Assembly: GCA_020099315.1 (NCBI GenBank)
Contig: CP083650.1
Span: 3,658,001-3,722,000 of the forward strand
Direction: 5' to 3'
Length of the DNA stretch: 64,000 nucleotides
Origin: Citrobacter europaeus
GTDB taxonomy: Bacteria > Pseudomonadota > Gammaproteobacteria > Enterobacterales > Enterobacteriaceae
The notes under the pieces are model-generated. The model worked only from the letters and a program-made list of their open reading frames with translations. It searched no databases and was not told the DNA's origin. This document shows, piece after piece, positions 62,488-64,000 of the stretch; position 1 is the stretch's first letter, and every line of letters begins with the position of its first letter. The translations under genes and the position numbers were made by a program.

Positions 62488-63063
62488 TTATGCGGATTTT
62501 TTGCGGGTCTGCGCGGCCTGTCGGCGCATGAAAATCTGACTCTGTTCAGGCGTATATTTTGCCCGGTTGTCGTCTCTCGATGCTCTGTCAGGCCGGAAAC
62601 CGATGGTTGTCAGAATGTCGCGATCTTCCTCTGCATAATCAATATTTCCTCCGCGGGTAACATGAACGGACAGCGCTTCGCAAACACTGGCGGCCGCCCG
62701 GTCGAGAGCCCGTTCTCTGACGATGTCAGGTTGTTCGCTGAGGTGCATTAATTCCGGTGCCAGTGCGGCGGCCAGCGCGTCGCCGCTTACCTGCATAAAG
62801 GCGTGGAGCTGACGCCGGATACTGATACGCTGCACGGCCTCATGTGACCGGATGTACTGCCCGGCCGACTGATTTACCGCCCATTTTTTCAGGTCAATAT
62901 CATCCCGCAGCGCCTGTGCGGCCTCCGGTTCATAACGGGTGCAGGTAAGCTCCAGCTCTTTCAGCGCCATTTCAGCCCGCGCCAGTGCTGACTTGCTGCT
63001 CATCCAGTCCGATTTATTCTTCTGACAGGTTTCAAAGGCCTGTTCCAGTAGTGCTCGTGCCAT
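62488..63063 (-). CDS. psu: Psu, polarity suppression / capsid decoration protein of a P4-like satellite
   Basis: A 191-residue protein, the size of P4 Psu. The segments AVNQSAGQYIRSHEAVQRIS, ALAAALAPEL and DILTTIGFRPDRASRDD match what I recall of P4 Psu. Psu inhibits Rho-dependent termination and decorates the P4 capsid. AGGAG precedes ATG 63063. It is the last of the late genes sid-ogr/delta-psu, 16 bases after the zinc-finger gene. Confidence 0.9.
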   Translation of the reverse strand: MARALLEQAFETCQKNKSDWMSSKSALARAEMALKELELTCTRYEPEAAQALRDDIDLKKWAVNQSAGQYIRSHEAVQRISIRRQLHAFMQVSGDALAAALAPELMHLSEQPDIVRERALDRAAASVCEALSVHVTRGGNIDYAEEDRDILTTIGFRPDRASRDDNRAKYTPEQSQIFMRRQAAQTRKKSA

Positions 63064-63079
63064 TGTCTTTTCTCCTGAA

Positions 63080-63322
63080 TCAGTGGCGCAGCGATGAGCG
63101 GGCGCAGTCCAGAATTCGGGGCGGTGTTTCTGGTACTGTCTGCGGCGGTTCGGGCTTTTCTTCTGCCGGTGGCCGTATCACCTCGTCGATAGACTCGGTG
63201 GTGCGAAAGGTTGCGGAGCAAAAGACATTCACGCACTGGAGGTAGCTCTGCTTGACGTTATCCGACAGGTAACGGCTGGTACGGACATGGGCAGCCTGTT
63301 TGCAGTACGGACAGCGCATCAT
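63080..63322 (-). CDS. Ogr/Delta-family zinc-finger late-gene activator, single domain
   Basis: An 80-residue protein with one Ogr-type zinc finger (MMRCPYCKQAAHVRTSRYLS, then QCVNVFCSATF: C-x2-C and C-x4-C). P4 Delta has two such domains (166 residues) and P2 Ogr has one; this protein is Ogr-sized but sits in the delta position between sid and psu. It would activate late promoters of the satellite and possibly of its helper. It overlaps the sid stop by four bases (ATGA). Confidence 0.85.
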   Translation of the reverse strand: MMRCPYCKQAAHVRTSRYLSDNVKQSYLQCVNVFCSATFRTTESIDEVIRPPAEEKPEPPQTVPETPPRILDCARSSLRH

Positions 63323-64000
63323 GGCTTAACCCCCCGCGATTTTTTCTTTTGTGCCAGCTCTTTAGCCCGCGCCATTCTGAGAACAGGGCTTTTATAGAGT
63401 TTCATATCCACGCCGGTGAGTGCCGGACGGTGAAGCCCAATTTTTGAAATTACCGGCTCCTGCGTCATGTTGAATGCGTAGTACCTGCTTTGCGCCAGTA
63501 CATTCTCCCCCAGTTCCTGAATGAGAACGTTGTGAGGGTGTTCTTCTCCTTTCATTTCGAGTTCACGCAGACGTAACGCAAATGCGCGCACCAGTGAGGG
63601 AGGGATGTCTTTCATCACGGCCGCCCACTCATTCCGGGAGTAGGCAGAGAACACCGTAAAATGCGTGCCGACGTACTTATCTCCTGATGTACAGGCGGCC
63701 AGCATGGTACTGGCTTTATCATCGTTGAGCTCATCAATCAGGGCGGTGAATTCCTCCGCCAGCTCCCGACCAGCCACTCGCTGACTGTGTTCGGCTTTCA
63801 GTTCAGGGGTCATCATGCCGCGCAGTTCGCGAAAACGGGTACGCCAGTTCTGTTCGGCTTCGGCACTTTCATTCAGGGCGTTCTGACGCTCTTTCCCGCT
63901 GCGGGTAATGGCGGCATCAATATCATTCAGTTTCAGCATATTTTCCGTGTGCACGGATTTGGCCTTGCTGAATGCCTCAAGCGCATTATTTATCGTGGCC
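63319..64000 (-). CDS. sid: Sid-like capsid size determination protein (partial at window end)
   Basis: At least 227 residues are in the window; the frame stays open to base 64000, and GTG 63954 is only an internal codon, so the start lies outside. The gene is in the sid position of the P4 late operon. The visible part is helical (RQNALNESAEAEQNWRTRFR, TPELKAEHSQRVAGRELAEE) and ends with RPALTGVDMKLYKSPVLRMA, comparable to the end of P4 Sid. Sid forms an outer scaffold that makes helper capsomers assemble into a small T=4 head. Confidence 0.75.
   Translation of the reverse strand, partial: ATINNALEAFSKAKSVHTENMLKLNDIDAAITRSGKERQNALNESAEAEQNWRTRFRELRGMMTPELKAEHSQRVAGRELAEEFTALIDELNDDKASTMLAACTSGDKYVGTHFTVFSAYSRNEWAAVMKDIPPSLVRAFALRLRELEMKGEEHPHNVLIQELGENVLAQSRYYAFNMTQEPVISKIGLHRPALTGVDMKLYKSPVLRMARAKELAQKKKSRGVKP

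Overview
The window is a piece of an Enterobacteriaceae chromosome. Core gene order and protein identity point to the Escherichia/Salmonella/Citrobacter group. The bapABCD locus between smpB and ssrA is a Salmonella/Citrobacter arrangement; Citrobacter is my best guess, as an inference only. No database search was possible, so family names rest on motifs and recall.

Core region, 1-18.7 kb: end of bamD, raiA, the pheL-pheA attenuated operon, convergent tyrA and aroF, yfiL, the yfiR-yfiN-yfiB c-di-GMP module, the rpsP-rimM-trmD-rplS operon, ffh, ypjD, yfjD, grpE, nadK, recN, bamE, rnfH-ratA and smpB. Several regulatory sites can be read directly: a CRP site at -41.5 before raiA, TyrR boxes before aroF, a sigma-32 promoter before grpE and two LexA boxes before recN.

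Adhesin locus, 18.7-35.4 kb: bapA encodes a 3752-residue repeat adhesin exported by its own type I secretion system (bapB outer-membrane channel, bapC ABC exporter, bapD adaptor). It is followed by ssrA (tmRNA), the insertion target for what comes next.

Element 1, about 35.8-58.25 kb: an AT-rich integrated element starting with a P4-type integrase next to the tmRNA 3' end. Its cargo is (i) a complete His-Xaa-Ser cassette (hxsD-hxsB-hxsC-hxsA: two radical SAM enzymes, a small partner and a secreted HxS-repeat protein) followed closely by a large protein resembling TIGR04141/DUF6119; (ii) a DUF4297-like nuclease plus HerA ATPase pair, a known anti-phage architecture; (iii) an unassigned gene group with a membrane protein; (iv) mobC/relaxase mobilization genes, the relaxase carrying a Pro-Ala microsatellite; (v) three small envelope or membrane genes; (vi) three overlapping tyrosine recombinase genes plus a small coiled-coil gene, similar in layout to Tn554 tnpABC or gamma-mobile-trio modules; (vii) alpA and a DUF6387-like gene. 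The combination suggests an integrative mobilizable element.

Element 2, 58.25 kb to the window end: a second P4-type integrase preceded by a diverged copy of the ssrA-downstream sequence, then a two-gene cargo (metallophosphoesterase plus HAD hydrolase), then psu, a one-domain ogr/delta-like gene and a sid-like gene running off the window. This is a P4-like phage satellite. The two-gene cargo sits in the psu-int interval, known in P4 satellites as a hotspot for anti-phage systems, so it is a good candidate for an undescribed defence system.
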